Shown here: positions 46,829 to 55,965 of the stretch, piece after piece
Position numbering within the stretch: position 1 is the first letter of the stretch
How the letters are laid out: every line of letters begins with the position of its first letter
NCBI GenBank assembly: GCA_025352795.1
Contig: JANXSF010000021.1
Span: 146,206 to 210,205, forward strand
From: Acidobacteriota bacterium
Lineage (GTDB): Bacteria; Acidobacteriota; Terriglobia; Bryobacterales; Bryobacteraceae
Direction: 5' to 3'
DNA: 64,000 nucleotides
The notes under the pieces: model-generated
What the model saw: only the letters and a program-made list of their open reading frames with translations
Databases searched by the model: none
What the model was told of the DNA's origin: nothing
Translations under genes and position numbers: made by a program

Positions 46829-48384
46829 TTCGTGAGGAGATGGTCCGTCGACTTCGGGAACGTACCAAGCCTTGGGACATGGTGATTATCGGCGGCGGGG
46901 CCACTGGTGTGGGCGTTGCAGTTGACGCCGCGTCGCGCGGTTACGATATTGCATTGGTGGAACAAAATGATTTCGGTAAAGGGACATCCAGCAGGTCGAC
47001 TAAGTTAGTACACGGCGGCGTCCGCTATCTGGAACAAGGGGATGTTGCCCTGGTCATGGAAGCGTTGGAAGAACGCGGATTGATGCGTCAGAACGCTCCC
47101 CATCTGGTTCATGATCTGGCCTTCGTTGTGCCTAATTACGAATGGTGGGAAGCAACATTTTACGGTGTCGGCTTGAAACTCTACAACTTACTCGCCGGTA
47201 AGTACGGTTTCGGCCCATCGCAAGTTCTGAATCGTGAAGAGACACTGGAACGCCTCCCTGCCATCAAAACAGAAGGTCTGCGTGGCGGCGTAGTCTATTA
47301 CGACGGTCAATTTGACGACACTCGTTTCTTACTTCATTTAGCCGAGACCGCATCCGAGCAAGGCGCCACTTTAGTAAATTACATGGGCGCAACGGCATTG
47401 AATCGCGGTCCTGATGGGTTCGTCGATTCGGTAACAGCCGAAGATCGTGAAACTGGTGAGAAGTTCCACCTGAACGCCAAGGTAGTGGTGAACGCCACCG
47501 GAGTCTTTACGGATACAATTCGTCGCATGGCTGAACCGGAAGCAGCAGCCATGGTATCGCCCAGCCAGGGTGTGCACATCGTTATTGACCAATCATTTCT
47601 GCGGTCCAACTCGGCGATTTTAGTGCCACACACCTCCGATGGCCGCGTTATGTTCGCACTACCATGGCATGGCCACACGCTGGTAGGCACCACCGATACA
47701 CCAATTCCCGAAGCTTCCATTGAGCCCAAACCGTTGGCGGAGGAAATTGAATTTCTGCTAGAGACTTCAGCTCAATATCTTGCCCGACCTCCAAAGCGTG
47801 AAGATGTACTGAGCACCTGGGCGGGCATCCGGCCATTAGTGAAAGCAACAGGAGCAGTGAACACAGCGGCTTTGTCTCGTAGTCACGCGATTCATATTGA
47901 TAACTCCGGGCTGTTGACAATCACTGGCGGTAAGTGGACCACTTACAGACATATGGCTGAAGATTGCGTGAATCATGCAGTGACACTGGCGAAATTAGAA
48001 GATCGTCCTTGTGTAACGAAGCGGCTCAACTTACACGGCTTCCACCAACATGCCACTAAGTTCGGCAGCTTAGATTTCTACGGCTCCGATGCCACCGATG
48101 TGGAAGCAGTATGCCAGGAGTCACCCGAATATGGAATGTTACTGCATCCCGCGCTGCCTTATAAAGCCGGACAAGTAGCCTGGGCGGCCAGGTTTGAGAT
48201 GGCTCGAACGTTAGAAGATGTGTTGTCCAGACGGCTGCGAGCGCTCACGTTGAATGCCCGAGCAGCAATCGTAATGGCCCCCACAGCAGTAGCAATTTTG
48301 GGCAAAGAGTTAGGAAAATCCGAGGCGTGGGCAACAGATCAGGTGCAGTCATTTAGGGATCTGGCGAAATCGTATTTGCTTTGA
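46825..48384 (+). CDS. glpD: Glycerol-3-phosphate dehydrogenase, FAD-dependent
   Basis: GlpD oxidises glycerol-3-phosphate to dihydroxyacetone phosphate and passes electrons to the quinone pool at the inner membrane. The 519-aa protein has the FAD-binding motif [19 protein letters not shown] (about 21-39), the [13 protein letters not shown] signature, TVTDGITTDTP-like [14 protein letters not shown] and an [12 protein letters not shown] motif. The C-terminal helical domain is present ([14 protein letters not shown]), as in aerobic GlpD. It overlaps glpK by ATGA, so the pair forms a glycerol utilisation operon. Confidence 0.94.
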   Translation: MIREEMVRRLRERTKPWDMVIIGGGATGVGVAVDAASRGYDIALVEQNDFGKGTSSRSTKLVHGGVRYLEQGDVALVMEALEERGLMRQNAPHLVHDLAFVVPNYEWWEATFYGVGLKLYNLLAGKYGFGPSQVLNREETLERLPAIKTEGLRGGVVYYDGQFDDTRFLLHLAETASEQGATLVNYMGATALNRGPDGFVDSVTAEDRETGEKFHLNAKVVVNATGVFTDTIRRMAEPEAAAMVSPSQGVHIVIDQSFLRSNSAILVPHTSDGRVMFALPWHGHTLVGTTDTPIPEASIEPKPLAEEIEFLLETSAQYLARPPKREDVLSTWAGIRPLVKATGAVNTAALSRSHAIHIDNSGLLTITGGKWTTYRHMAEDCVNHAVTLAKLEDRPCVTKRLNLHGFHQHATKFGSLDFYGSDATDVEAVCQESPEYGMLLHPALPYKAGQVAWAARFEMARTLEDVLSRRLRALTLNARAAIVMAPTAVAILGKELGKSEAWATDQVQSFRDLAKSYLL

Positions 48385-48859
48385 AGTAAGAAGTCTGGTA
48401 ACACGCCATCACTTGATTAGTTTGATCACGCTGGGGATAGTTTTTGTCGACTTGCCCGCCTGCATGGATGCCTTGGAATTATACTGACCAGGATTATTAG
48501 TTTCCGGGCACCTTCCCCGAACAGGCCTTGCGAAAAGCGCGATCAAAAACCACCCATGAGGGTTAGCTTGCAGGCTCGAGGCAACCACGCAGGATCAACA
48601 AACACTGCCTCTGGTGATCTATTTCTCAAAGAAATAGGAGCCGCAAAAGGTCGTAGGCAGCCTTACCGGAAGGACACCTGGAAAGGCATACATCAGAAGG
48701 AAGGCCAAATCCTAGAAACGAAAACTCCTTGTTGGGCGAATGATGAAGTCACCATTTAGATTCTTAGCGATCCCATCATTGACAAAGCACCACTTAGATC
48801 ACGTTCGGTCCTTCTCCAAAGGTGGAAGTCACACTCGTTCCTACAAAACCACTACAGTC
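48385..48859. other. Gene-free stretch between glpD and the tRNA-Leu terminator
   Basis: This 475-nt region holds no gene I can support. Short open frames (48556-48759 and 48740-48937) have atypical composition and no recognised motif. A small hairpin CTATTTCT/AGAAATAG is seen near 48621-48640. It sits beyond the 3' end of a tRNA gene, a frequent integration site, so it could be the worn remnant of a mobile element; no attachment repeat or integrase fragment was found. Confidence 0.4.
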
Positions 48860-48893
48860 TTCAAAAACAACGGCCGGTCATTTCTGACCGGCC
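48860..48893 (-). terminator. Intrinsic terminator after tRNA-Leu
   Basis: On the minus strand GGCCGGTCA (48885-48893) pairs with TGACCGGCC (48872-48880) across a GAAA tetraloop and is followed by GTTGTTTTTG. It ends the transcript containing secG and tRNA-Leu. Confidence 0.85.
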
Positions 48894-48915
48894 TTGCTAA
48901 CTGCTTTAGAATCTA

Positions 48916-49000
48916 TGGTGCGGAGAGGGGGACTTGAACCCCCACGATGTTACTCGCTAGCACCTCAAGCTAGTGCGTCTGCCAATTCCGCCATCCCCGC
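48916..49000 (-). tRNA. tRNA-Leu (anticodon GAG)
   Basis: The 85-nt gene folds as a class II tRNA: acceptor GCGGGGA/TCTCCGC, the D region GGCGGAATTGGCAGACGC, anticodon stem CTAGC/GCTAG with loop TTGAGGT (anticodon GAG, 48964-48966), an extended variable arm (GAGTAACATC), T arm GGGGG-TTCAAGT-CCCCC, and encoded ACCA. It lies 20 nt after secG and is probably co-transcribed. A secG-tRNA-Leu(GAG) neighbourhood is also known in Escherichia coli. Confidence 0.96.
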
Positions 49001-49020
49001 TTTTTGAAAAAATGAATGGA

Positions 49021-49488
49021 CTACTTCTTCTGTTGTTGCGACTTCTTTGCTGCTTCTTCCTGCATCTTTTTTATCTCTTCCGCAGACATGACTTTGGAAT
49101 CGATCGGAATGGTCTGTTCCTTTCCTGTCGCTGGATCGGTTAAGGTTACCGAAGGTGCTGCGGCTGGAGGTGTTGGCACACTGCCGTTTGGCAGTGTTAC
49201 AGCCGCTGGAGTCTTCACTTTATCCAATACTGATTTGCCCCCGCCAGTAATTCCTTGACGGGTTGCCATTACAGATAAAGTAAGCGAAGTCAGCATGAAC
49301 AGCCCCGACGCAATCGTCGTCGCTTTGGTTAACACCGTCGCCGATCCGCGAGGGCCAAAGGCCGTCTGCGACCCCATGCCGCCAAATGCACCAGCTAAAT
49401 CAGCAGCTTTGCCGCTTTGCAGCAGCACAACGATCACCAAAAATGAGCATACGATCACATGAATGATCGTCAGAAGAATCATCAACAT
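49021..49488 (-). CDS. secG: Preprotein translocase subunit SecG
   Basis: SecG is the small accessory subunit of the SecYEG channel. The 155-aa protein has a first membrane helix at about 3-24 ([16 protein letters not shown]) followed by the conserved [14 protein letters not shown], then a second helix ([16 protein letters not shown]). It carries an unusual soluble tail of about 75 residues (Pro/Ala/Thr-rich, ending in Lys/Gln-rich KKSQQQKK), much longer than the 75-110 aa of most SecG. The gene follows a gcdH-like gene and precedes tRNA-Leu. Confidence 0.92.
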   Translation of the reverse strand: MLMILLTIIHVIVCSFLVIVVLLQSGKAADLAGAFGGMGSQTAFGPRGSATVLTKATTIASGLFMLTSLTLSVMATRQGITGGGKSVLDKVKTPAAVTLPNGSVPTPPAAAPSVTLTDPATGKEQTIPIDSKVMSAEEIKKMQEEAAKKSQQQKK

Positions 49489-49524
49489 AGTAGTTCCATT
49501 GATCAGTATACCAACAAGATGGGC

Positions 49525-50694
49525 TTACTTGTAAGCGGCTATGCCAGTTACACGTTCCCCAATCACCAGGCAATGGATATGGTCAGTCCCTTCATACGTC
49601 TTCACCGTTTCCAAATTACACAAATGGCGCATCAATGGGTATTCATCCATGATTCCGTTGGCACCCAGTAAATCGCGGCTGGTGCGGGCGCAATCAAGGG
49701 CCATGGCAACATTATTGCGCTTCAACATGGAAATATGAGCGGAATCCAGCTTGCCCTGATCCTTTAACCTTCCGCAATGCAGGGCCAGAAGCTGTGCTTT
49801 AGTGATCTCTGTAATCATATCGGCCAACTTTTCTTGCACCAGTTGGTGCGAAGCAATCGGCCGATCGTCAAATTGTTTACGCAACATGGTGTACTGGCGG
49901 GCCGTCTCAAAGCAGTCCATTGCCGCGCCGATAACGCCCCAACCGATGCCGTAACGGGCTTGCGATAGACAGCCTAAAGGTCCCTTCAAACCTCGTGCCC
50001 CTGGAAGCATCGCCGATTCCGGCAACCGAACATCGTTCATGTTCAGCATAGCCGTCACCGACGCGCGCATCGACATTTTTCCATGGAGCTCAACAGCGGT
50101 GAATCCGGGAGTTCCTTTTTCTATGAGGAAGCCACGGATACCATCTTCCGCGCGAGCCCAGACCACAGCCACATCGGCCAGTGACCCATTGGTGATCCAG
50201 GTTTTTTCGCCATTCAGCACATATTCATTGCCATGTTTCACTGCCTTGGTAAGCATGCCTGCCGGATTCGATCCGAACTGCGGCTCAGTTAATCCGAAGC
50301 ACCCAATTGCCTCACCCGCAGCCAGCTTAGGTAACCATTTCGACTTCTGTTCTTCCGATCCATAGGTGAGAATCGGGTACATTACAAGTGCCCCCTGGAC
50401 GCTGGCAAAACTGCGCAGGCCTGAATCGCAGCGTTCCAATTCCTGCATCAGCAGCCCGTATTCCACATTGCCCAGACCGGCGCATCCGTAGCCTTCCAGG
50501 TTCGCTCCAAAGAAACCTAAACGCCCCATTTCTGGAACCAGTTCCATGGGAAATATTCCTTGGCGGTAACTGTCTCTGATTACCGGCATCACCCGATCAT
50601 CCACGAATTGTCGTGCCGATTGACGGACTAACAATTCCTGCTCTGTCAGACAGGAATCGATCAATAAATAATCTACACCCTTAAAATTGGCCAT
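49525..50694 (-). CDS. Acyl-CoA dehydrogenase, glutaryl-CoA dehydrogenase-like
   Basis: This 389-aa flavoenzyme of the acyl-CoA dehydrogenase family most resembles glutaryl-CoA dehydrogenase, which converts glutaryl-CoA to crotonyl-CoA with loss of CO2 in lysine and tryptophan breakdown. The N-terminal part has FGANLEGYGCAGLGNVEYGLLMQELER, the FAD loop CFGLTEPQFGSNPAGM, TWITNGSLADVAVVWAR, and the C-terminal TVKTYEGTDHIHCLVIGERVTGI, which carries the catalytic Glu in YEGT. Substrate assignment is inferred from similarity. It is divergent from the TPR/barrel gene and heads a transcript with secG and tRNA-Leu. Confidence 0.82.
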   Translation of the reverse strand: MANFKGVDYLLIDSCLTEQELLVRQSARQFVDDRVMPVIRDSYRQGIFPMELVPEMGRLGFFGANLEGYGCAGLGNVEYGLLMQELERCDSGLRSFASVQGALVMYPILTYGSEEQKSKWLPKLAAGEAIGCFGLTEPQFGSNPAGMLTKAVKHGNEYVLNGEKTWITNGSLADVAVVWARAEDGIRGFLIEKGTPGFTAVELHGKMSMRASVTAMLNMNDVRLPESAMLPGARGLKGPLGCLSQARYGIGWGVIGAAMDCFETARQYTMLRKQFDDRPIASHQLVQEKLADMITEITKAQLLALHCGRLKDQGKLDSAHISMLKRNNVAMALDCARTSRDLLGANGIMDEYPLMRHLCNLETVKTYEGTDHIHCLVIGERVTGIAAYK

Positions 50695-50750
50695 TCAATT
50701 TGATCTTACCTGAGAATTTATCAGAAGAAGAAGCACTACTATTACGAACT

Positions 50751-52772
50751 ATGAAATTCTCTATCGCACCGCTGTGGCTAATTGCCTTGAGCTGGGTTGC
50801 TTTTGGCGACGACAACGTGCCTGCAACGAAAGCTTATGACGCGTTACGGACGCACGATTACGACGTAGCCATCCCCTTGTTCCGACGATTATTGGCACAA
50901 AACCCTAAACAGATCGCACTCTGGAAGGACCTTGCCTACACACTTTTGAAAGCAGGGCAGAATGAGTCGGCACGGGATGCCTTTGCTGAGGCTATGAAGA
51001 TGGATGCTGCTGACAGTCACTTAGCGATGGAGTATGCGTTCCTAGCGTTTGAGACGAACCGCAAGTCCGAAGCGCGGCGCATCTTCAACAGAATTCGTAC
51101 TTCAGAGAGCGACGCGCAAACCAAACAAACTGCGGAAACTGCCTTTCAAAATATTGACCATCCCCTGGCCGACGGCATTGCACGGTGGCAGCAGGCGCTG
51201 GCAGGCGCTCCTGAAAATTTTAGCGCCCATGAAGAACTGGCGCGGCTGGCCGAAGATCACGATGAATTGGAGTTGGCCGCCGAACATTATTTAGTTAGCT
51301 GGAAATTGAAGCCGGATTACCGGGTGTTGTTGGTGGATTTGGGTCGTGTGCGAAAGGCTTTGGGCCAACAAGAAAAATCTTTGGTGGCGTTGCTGGCTGC
51401 TTCGCGCGGAGCTGAGCCCCATACAGCAGAGAAGGCTCGTGAACTATTGCCTGAGCGGTACCCATACGTTTATGAATTTCGACAAGCGTTGCAGTTGGAC
51501 CCGGCTAACGTGGAGTTGCATCGCGAATTAGCGTACCTGTTGCTGACCATGACATTAAAGTCCGAGGCGGAGCAGGAGTTTCGAATTGTCACTGAGCAGT
51601 CTCCGAATGACTTGCTATCGCAAGCGCAACTGGGATTTCTATTGCTGGAACGGGGCGAGCGAGCGTCAGCTATGCCATACCTTGACAAGGTGATGAACAA
51701 TGACAATGGCGCATTGGCGGATCGCGTCCGTGTTGCCTTGAAAATGCCGCAATCGTTTCAACATCGCACAGAAACACCTCGCAGTCAGCTCTCCGTTGAA
51801 GCAAAGCAACTGGCATTGAGCAGCTATGAAAAGGGCTATATGAAGGATGCCTTGAAGTATTTGCGCATCGCCCATGAAAGCGACCCGGTAGATTTCCAGG
51901 TGATGTTGAAGTTGGGCTGGGTAAACAACATGCTGCGTGACGATGCAGAGGCCATTAAATGGTTTGGCCTTGCGCAGCGCAGCCCAGATGAAACCATTGC
52001 CAGGGAAGCGGCCAAGGCCTATCGCAATTTGAGTTCGACAGAATCGCGCACCCGCACCACGTTTTGGAGTATGCCACTGTACAGTTCGCGATGGCACAAT
52101 TTATTCGATTACAGCCAAGTGAAAACGGAATTCAAGCTGCCATTTCTGCCGGTGCGACCCTATTTTTCTATGCGATTTGTGGGCGATGTTCGCGGGTCGT
52201 TTTTAGGGGAAACAGCACCAGGAGTCAGCCCGCAATACTTTAGTGAAAATTCAGTGATTCTGGGCGTGGGCGTTGGTACGCCAGTGAAGCACGGCGTAAT
52301 GGCCTGGGCTGAAGCTGGAACGGCCATTCGTTATCTGCATCGCAATGATCTGGCCTTGGCTGTGAGCGATTATCGTGGTGGCATCAGCTTTGCGCGTACC
52401 TGGCGTGGGCCATGGGGGAAGAGCTTCTTTGAAACCAATGATGACGCCGTGTTTATCAGCCGCTTTCATAACGATGGAATCTTCTATTCACAAAACAAAC
52501 TAGGTTGGCGATTGGTGGAAAGTGAGGATCCCAAAGGCGTGCAGGCGTCGTTTCTGTGGAACTTCAATCTGACCGCTGACGTGCGGCGGCAAGCGTGGGC
52601 TAATTTTGTGGAGACTGGCCCAGGCTTGCGAGTTCGATTGCCGGGCATGCCAACTGGAATGTTGCTTACTACCAGCTTTGTTCGTGGGGCATATCTGTTG
52701 GCAAATCCACCCGGCGGTAAACCGTATTTCCTCGACATGCGTGTAGGACTTTGGTATGCAATTTCTCATTAG
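50751..52772 (+). CDS. Exported TPR/beta-barrel protein, NfrA/PelB/PgaA-like
   Basis: This 673-aa protein has a signal peptide (MKFSIAPLWLIALSWVAFG), a long run of TPR-like helical pairs (about 25-440) and a C-terminal region of amphipathic beta strands (about 445-673, ending in YFLDMRVGLWYAISH). TPR scaffold followed by an outer-membrane barrel is the layout of exopolysaccharide export porins such as PgaA, PelB and BcsC and of the phage N4 receptor protein NfrA. The next gene encodes a glycoside-hydrolase-like protein, which supports a polysaccharide role. Start at 50751 is chosen for the signal peptide; a TTG frame from 50700 would precede it with a non-leader sequence. Confidence 0.7.
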   Translation: MKFSIAPLWLIALSWVAFGDDNVPATKAYDALRTHDYDVAIPLFRRLLAQNPKQIALWKDLAYTLLKAGQNESARDAFAEAMKMDAADSHLAMEYAFLAFETNRKSEARRIFNRIRTSESDAQTKQTAETAFQNIDHPLADGIARWQQALAGAPENFSAHEELARLAEDHDELELAAEHYLVSWKLKPDYRVLLVDLGRVRKALGQQEKSLVALLAASRGAEPHTAEKARELLPERYPYVYEFRQALQLDPANVELHRELAYLLLTMTLKSEAEQEFRIVTEQSPNDLLSQAQLGFLLLERGERASAMPYLDKVMNNDNGALADRVRVALKMPQSFQHRTETPRSQLSVEAKQLALSSYEKGYMKDALKYLRIAHESDPVDFQVMLKLGWVNNMLRDDAEAIKWFGLAQRSPDETIAREAAKAYRNLSSTESRTRTTFWSMPLYSSRWHNLFDYSQVKTEFKLPFLPVRPYFSMRFVGDVRGSFLGETAPGVSPQYFSENSVILGVGVGTPVKHGVMAWAEAGTAIRYLHRNDLALAVSDYRGGISFARTWRGPWGKSFFETNDDAVFISRFHNDGIFYSQNKLGWRLVESEDPKGVQASFLWNFNLTADVRRQAWANFVETGPGLRVRLPGMPTGMLLTTSFVRGAYLLANPPGGKPYFLDMRVGLWYAISH

Positions 52773-54714
52773 TTTCCTGTTACTATCCGCCAACTATCAG
52801 ATTGTTGGTGATGAACCGAACGCTTGGCCGAATATTCTTTCAGCCATCGGCATGACGCCTGGAAATGGTCGCATTGTGGTGATTCCTGCGGGCACTCATG
52901 CGGCCCCAGAAGTTTGGTTGCCGAAGATTGCCGCTGGTTCGCTGGTGGTTTTGGAAGGGGAGTCGCCACTGGCTGAAGCCTTAGGCGTTCATGCCACGTC
53001 GAAGAAAGTTACCGTGCGCAGTATTACTGATCTGCGGCGTCCTAAGTTGCCGATTATTTGGGAGCGTGGTTTGGAACTGCCGGTGTTCACAGTGCCAACG
53101 GGAGCAATGGTATTTTCTAAAGAGCGTTGGGAAGGCGCACCGGTGATGGTCGGCATGCGCCATGGCCAGGGGGCAGTTCTGTGGCTGGCGGCCAGCGCTG
53201 GCAAGTTAGGCTATGAACGGTTTCCTTACATTCCGCAAGCGCTTACGGAATTGGGGATGGAAGCACCTTACCAATCGAACCGGTTGTGGGCTTTCTTCGA
53301 TACGTCGTACCGCCAACGTGCCGATGTGGATTACCTGGCTACTCGTTGGCGTCGCGCTGGAATTGCAGCGCTACACGTGGCGGGGTGGCAGCAATACGAT
53401 GCTGATCCGGAACGCGACGCGTATCTGAAGCGGCTGATTGAAGCCTGCCATCGGAATGCAATTCTGGTTTACGCCTGGCTGGAACTGCCGCACGTCAGCG
53501 AAAAGTTTTGGAACAGCCATCCGCAATGGCGTGAGAAAACGGCCATTGGGCAAGATGCGCATTTAGATTGGCGTAAGCTGATGAACCTGAACAATGCGGA
53601 TTGTGCCAAGGCGGTGACTGACGGTGTTCGGAGTCTGATTTCGAGGCATGAATGGGATGGCGTGAACCTGGCCGAGCTTTACTTTGAATCGTTGGAAGGC
53701 ATGGAGAATCCGGCACGATTCACGCCAATGAATGCCGATGTCCGCGCACGATTTCATAAAGAACAGGGCTTTGATCCGATAGAACTTTTCGGCGCACGCG
53801 CTGGCGATGCTGCGGCCAAGGCGACGTTTCTTAACTTTAGAGCCGGTCTGGCAAAGGAGATGCAGGAAACGTGGCTGGGTGAAATGGCGTTGATTCGTCG
53901 CACCAAACCGTATCTGGACCTGGTTCTGACGCACGTCGATGATCGGTTCGATACGCGCATGCGTGATCTGATCGGTGCTGATGCTGCGCGCCTGTTGCCG
54001 CAATTAGACAAACAGGACTTCACGTTTCTAATCGAAGATCCGGCGACCATTTGGCATCTTGGGCCGCAGCGGTATCCGCAGATTGCTGATCGTTATAAGG
54101 CGCTGACTCCGCATCAATCGAAGCTGGCGATTGATATTAATATTGTGGATCGTTACCAGGACGTGTATCCCACTAAGCAACAAACTGGAGTGGAATTGTT
54201 TCAACTGTTGCATGTGGCGGCGAAGGCTTTTCCGCGGGTGGCACTGTACTTTGAAAACTCAATTGTCGCTGAGGATTTGCCATTGGTAGCATCGGCGTCG
54301 GCAGTGGTGACGCGATATGAAGTTGTGGGTGGGAAGACGATTGTTGAATCACCGCATGGCGTGGGGATTCCATGGATCAGCCCAGCGTTGGTGAACGGGA
54401 AATTATGGCCGGTGCGAAGTGAGAAGACTATTTGGTTGCCACCTGGCGCAGTGGCCGTGGAACCCACGTCGGAAGATGCCCCGTTGCACATTGTGGATTT
54501 CAACGGGCAGTTGCGGTCGGCTTCAGTGGAACGGAATGGGGTGGTGATCGCTTACCACCAGCTATCCAGGGCGATTGCGATTGTGGATCGTGAGGTGGTT
54601 TATTTTGAAATTGATGGAATGGAGGTTAGTATGTTGTTGATAAAGTTGGACGAAAGACGGTTTATGGTAATGCTACCTGGCGGGCAGCATGTTGTATGGA
54701 TGGGGGCGAAGTAG
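52756..54714 (+). CDS. Glycoside-hydrolase-like TIM-barrel protein
   Basis: This 652-aa protein has a hydrophobic leader (MQFLISFLLLSANYQIVG), a first domain of unknown type (about 20-170) and a TIM-barrel domain. The barrel begins at WAFFDTSYRQRADVDYLATRWRRAGIAALHVAGW and includes LVYAWLELPHVSEKFW, HEWDGVNLAELYFE and DLVLTHVDDRFDTRM. The arrangement is like the GHL10/DUF187 and PgaB-type glycosidase group. Acidic residues at the usual strand ends (NLAELYFE) may be catalytic. It overlaps the TPR/barrel gene by 17 nt, so the two work together. Exopolysaccharide trimming during export is a reasonable guess; the family is not certain. Confidence 0.62.
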   Translation: MQFLISFLLLSANYQIVGDEPNAWPNILSAIGMTPGNGRIVVIPAGTHAAPEVWLPKIAAGSLVVLEGESPLAEALGVHATSKKVTVRSITDLRRPKLPIIWERGLELPVFTVPTGAMVFSKERWEGAPVMVGMRHGQGAVLWLAASAGKLGYERFPYIPQALTELGMEAPYQSNRLWAFFDTSYRQRADVDYLATRWRRAGIAALHVAGWQQYDADPERDAYLKRLIEACHRNAILVYAWLELPHVSEKFWNSHPQWREKTAIGQDAHLDWRKLMNLNNADCAKAVTDGVRSLISRHEWDGVNLAELYFESLEGMENPARFTPMNADVRARFHKEQGFDPIELFGARAGDAAAKATFLNFRAGLAKEMQETWLGEMALIRRTKPYLDLVLTHVDDRFDTRMRDLIGADAARLLPQLDKQDFTFLIEDPATIWHLGPQRYPQIADRYKALTPHQSKLAIDINIVDRYQDVYPTKQQTGVELFQLLHVAAKAFPRVALYFENSIVAEDLPLVASASAVVTRYEVVGGKTIVESPHGVGIPWISPALVNGKLWPVRSEKTIWLPPGAVAVEPTSEDAPLHIVDFNGQLRSASVERNGVVIAYHQLSRAIAIVDREVVYFEIDGMEVSMLLIKLDERRFMVMLPGGQHVVWMGAK

Positions 54715-54718
54715 ATGC

Positions 54719-54762
54719 TTGACTCGTGTGGTACACTGAGAGTGGGATTTTAAAGTCCCACT
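54719..54762 (+). promoter_or_regulatory. Promoter/operator region of vapBC
   Basis: A TTGACT at 54719-54724 resembles a -35 element. The palindrome AGTGGGA...TCCCACT (54741-54747 and 54756-54762) sits 9 nt before the vapB start, in the place where an antitoxin would bind to repress its own operon. No clear -10 sequence is fixed. Confidence 0.5.
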
Positions 54763-54771
54763 GCAATTCAT

Positions 54772-55038
54772 ATGAACACGCGAACTCACGTAATTCTCCC
54801 CAGCAATATTATCACCGAAATTGACGAACTGGTTGGCAAAAGAGGTCGTAGCCAATTTTTGGCACAGGCTGCGGCGAAGGAACTAGTCCGAATGAAACAG
54901 CTGTCGGCTCTTGAACAGGCTTTTGGTGCATGGAAGACTGAAGATCACCCTGAGCTTGAGAAGGGTGTGGCGGCACACGTCAGAGAGATGCGTCAGGAAA
55001 GCGAAGTTCGCTTCAAAAAGCAGTTTGCTGTGGCCTAA
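54772..55038 (+). CDS. vapB: Antitoxin of a VapBC toxin-antitoxin pair
   Basis: This 88-aa protein has a ribbon-helix-helix-like N-terminus (MNTRTHVILPSNIITEIDELVGKRGRSQFLAQAAAKEL) for DNA binding and a charged, helical C-terminal half that would wrap the toxin. Its TAA stop overlaps the toxin ATG by 1 nt (TAATG), the usual coupling. An inverted repeat just upstream is a likely operator. Antitoxins of this kind bind the PIN toxin and repress transcription together with it. Confidence 0.82.
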   Translation: MNTRTHVILPSNIITEIDELVGKRGRSQFLAQAAAKELVRMKQLSALEQAFGAWKTEDHPELEKGVAAHVREMRQESEVRFKKQFAVA

Positions 55039-55418
55039 TGATTCATCTTCTAGACACGAATATTCTGATCCATATTTTGCGCGGTAGTGCAGAGCATCGG
55101 GAAATGCTGGTTCGGCTGGTTGGAGCGGACCACATTCTGGCGTCCTGTTCGATCACGATTACTGAAGTTTATGCAGGGATGCAAGCTAGAGAAGCGGACA
55201 AGACAGGCGTCTTAGTCAATAGCTTGCAGTTCCTGCCAACTTCGGCCAAAGTAGCAGAAAATGCCGGGCTGCTAAAATATCATTGGGCAGGCAAAGGGTG
55301 CAATTTGTCTATGGCAGATGTAACGATTGCCGCCGTGGCGATGGAATACCGCTGCATGATTGTGACTGAAAATATCAAAGACTTCCCCATGCCCGAGCTC
55401 TCGATTTACCGCCAATAA
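55038..55418 (+). CDS. vapC: PIN-domain ribonuclease toxin VapC
   Basis: VapC toxins are Mg2+-dependent ribonucleases that cut tRNA or rRNA unless held by the antitoxin. The 126-aa PIN domain has acidic residues where expected: D6 in LLDTNILIHIL, E43 in ITEVYAG, D94 in SMADVTIAAVA, and N112/D115 in VTENIKDFP. The ATG is coupled to vapB by TAATG. The gene is followed by the convergent hpt gene. The RNA target cannot be told from sequence. Confidence 0.9.
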   Translation: MIHLLDTNILIHILRGSAEHREMLVRLVGADHILASCSITITEVYAGMQAREADKTGVLVNSLQFLPTSAKVAENAGLLKYHWAGKGCNLSMADVTIAAVAMEYRCMIVTENIKDFPMPELSIYRQ

Positions 55419-55422
55419 GGGC

Positions 55423-55956
55423 TTACCCTTCGCTCAGCACACAGACATCTGGCAGGCTGCGATACTGCTCTGCATAATCTAAACCATAACCCACCACGAA
55501 CTCATCGGGAATGCTGAACCCTGCATAAGCAGCGGTGACAGGACGCAAACGACGTTCTGGCTTGTCCAAAAGAGCGGCAATTTTGATGGATCGCGGTTTG
55601 CGTTGGTCAAGCAGGTTTAACAGATAGGTGAGCGTCACACCGCTATCGACAATATCTTCTACGATGATCACGTGATGGCCTTCAATGACCGTGTCTAAAT
55701 CTTTGGTCACGCGCACTTCACCGGAACTGGTCTTGCCTTTTCCATAGCTGGAGATCCCCATGAAATCCACAATCACTGGTCGCTTGATGGCGCGGGATAG
55801 ATCGGCCATGAAGACGTAGGCACCTTTCAAAATGCAGATGAGGTGGACGATTTCAGCGGGATTAGGATAATCGCCATCGATCTTCGCTCCCAGTTCCCGA
55901 ATGCGATTCTGAATCTGCTCTGCACTGATGAGCACGGTTAACTTGTCTAGGGCCAT
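55423..55956 (-). CDS. hpt: Hypoxanthine phosphoribosyltransferase
   Basis: Hpt converts hypoxanthine (and often guanine) with PRPP to IMP (GMP) in purine salvage. The 177-aa protein has the PRPP loop VIIVEDIVDSGVTL (about 96-109), the upstream CILKGAYVFMADLSRAI, the SSYGKGKTSSGEVRV flexible loop and IPDEFVVGYGLDYAEQYRSLP at the C-terminus, all in family order. Length is normal. The gene lies 9 nt downstream of the exported M15-like gene on the same strand. Confidence 0.94.
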   Translation of the reverse strand: MALDKLTVLISAEQIQNRIRELGAKIDGDYPNPAEIVHLICILKGAYVFMADLSRAIKRPVIVDFMGISSYGKGKTSSGEVRVTKDLDTVIEGHHVIIVEDIVDSGVTLTYLLNLLDQRKPRSIKIAALLDKPERRLRPVTAAYAGFSIPDEFVVGYGLDYAEQYRSLPDVCVLSEG

Positions 55957-55965
55957 CTATACAGT

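Noticed and set aside
48556..48937. Small open frames of about 65 codons between glpD and tRNA-Leu
   Set aside because: They lack ribosome-binding sites and recognisable motifs, and one runs into the terminator and tRNA.
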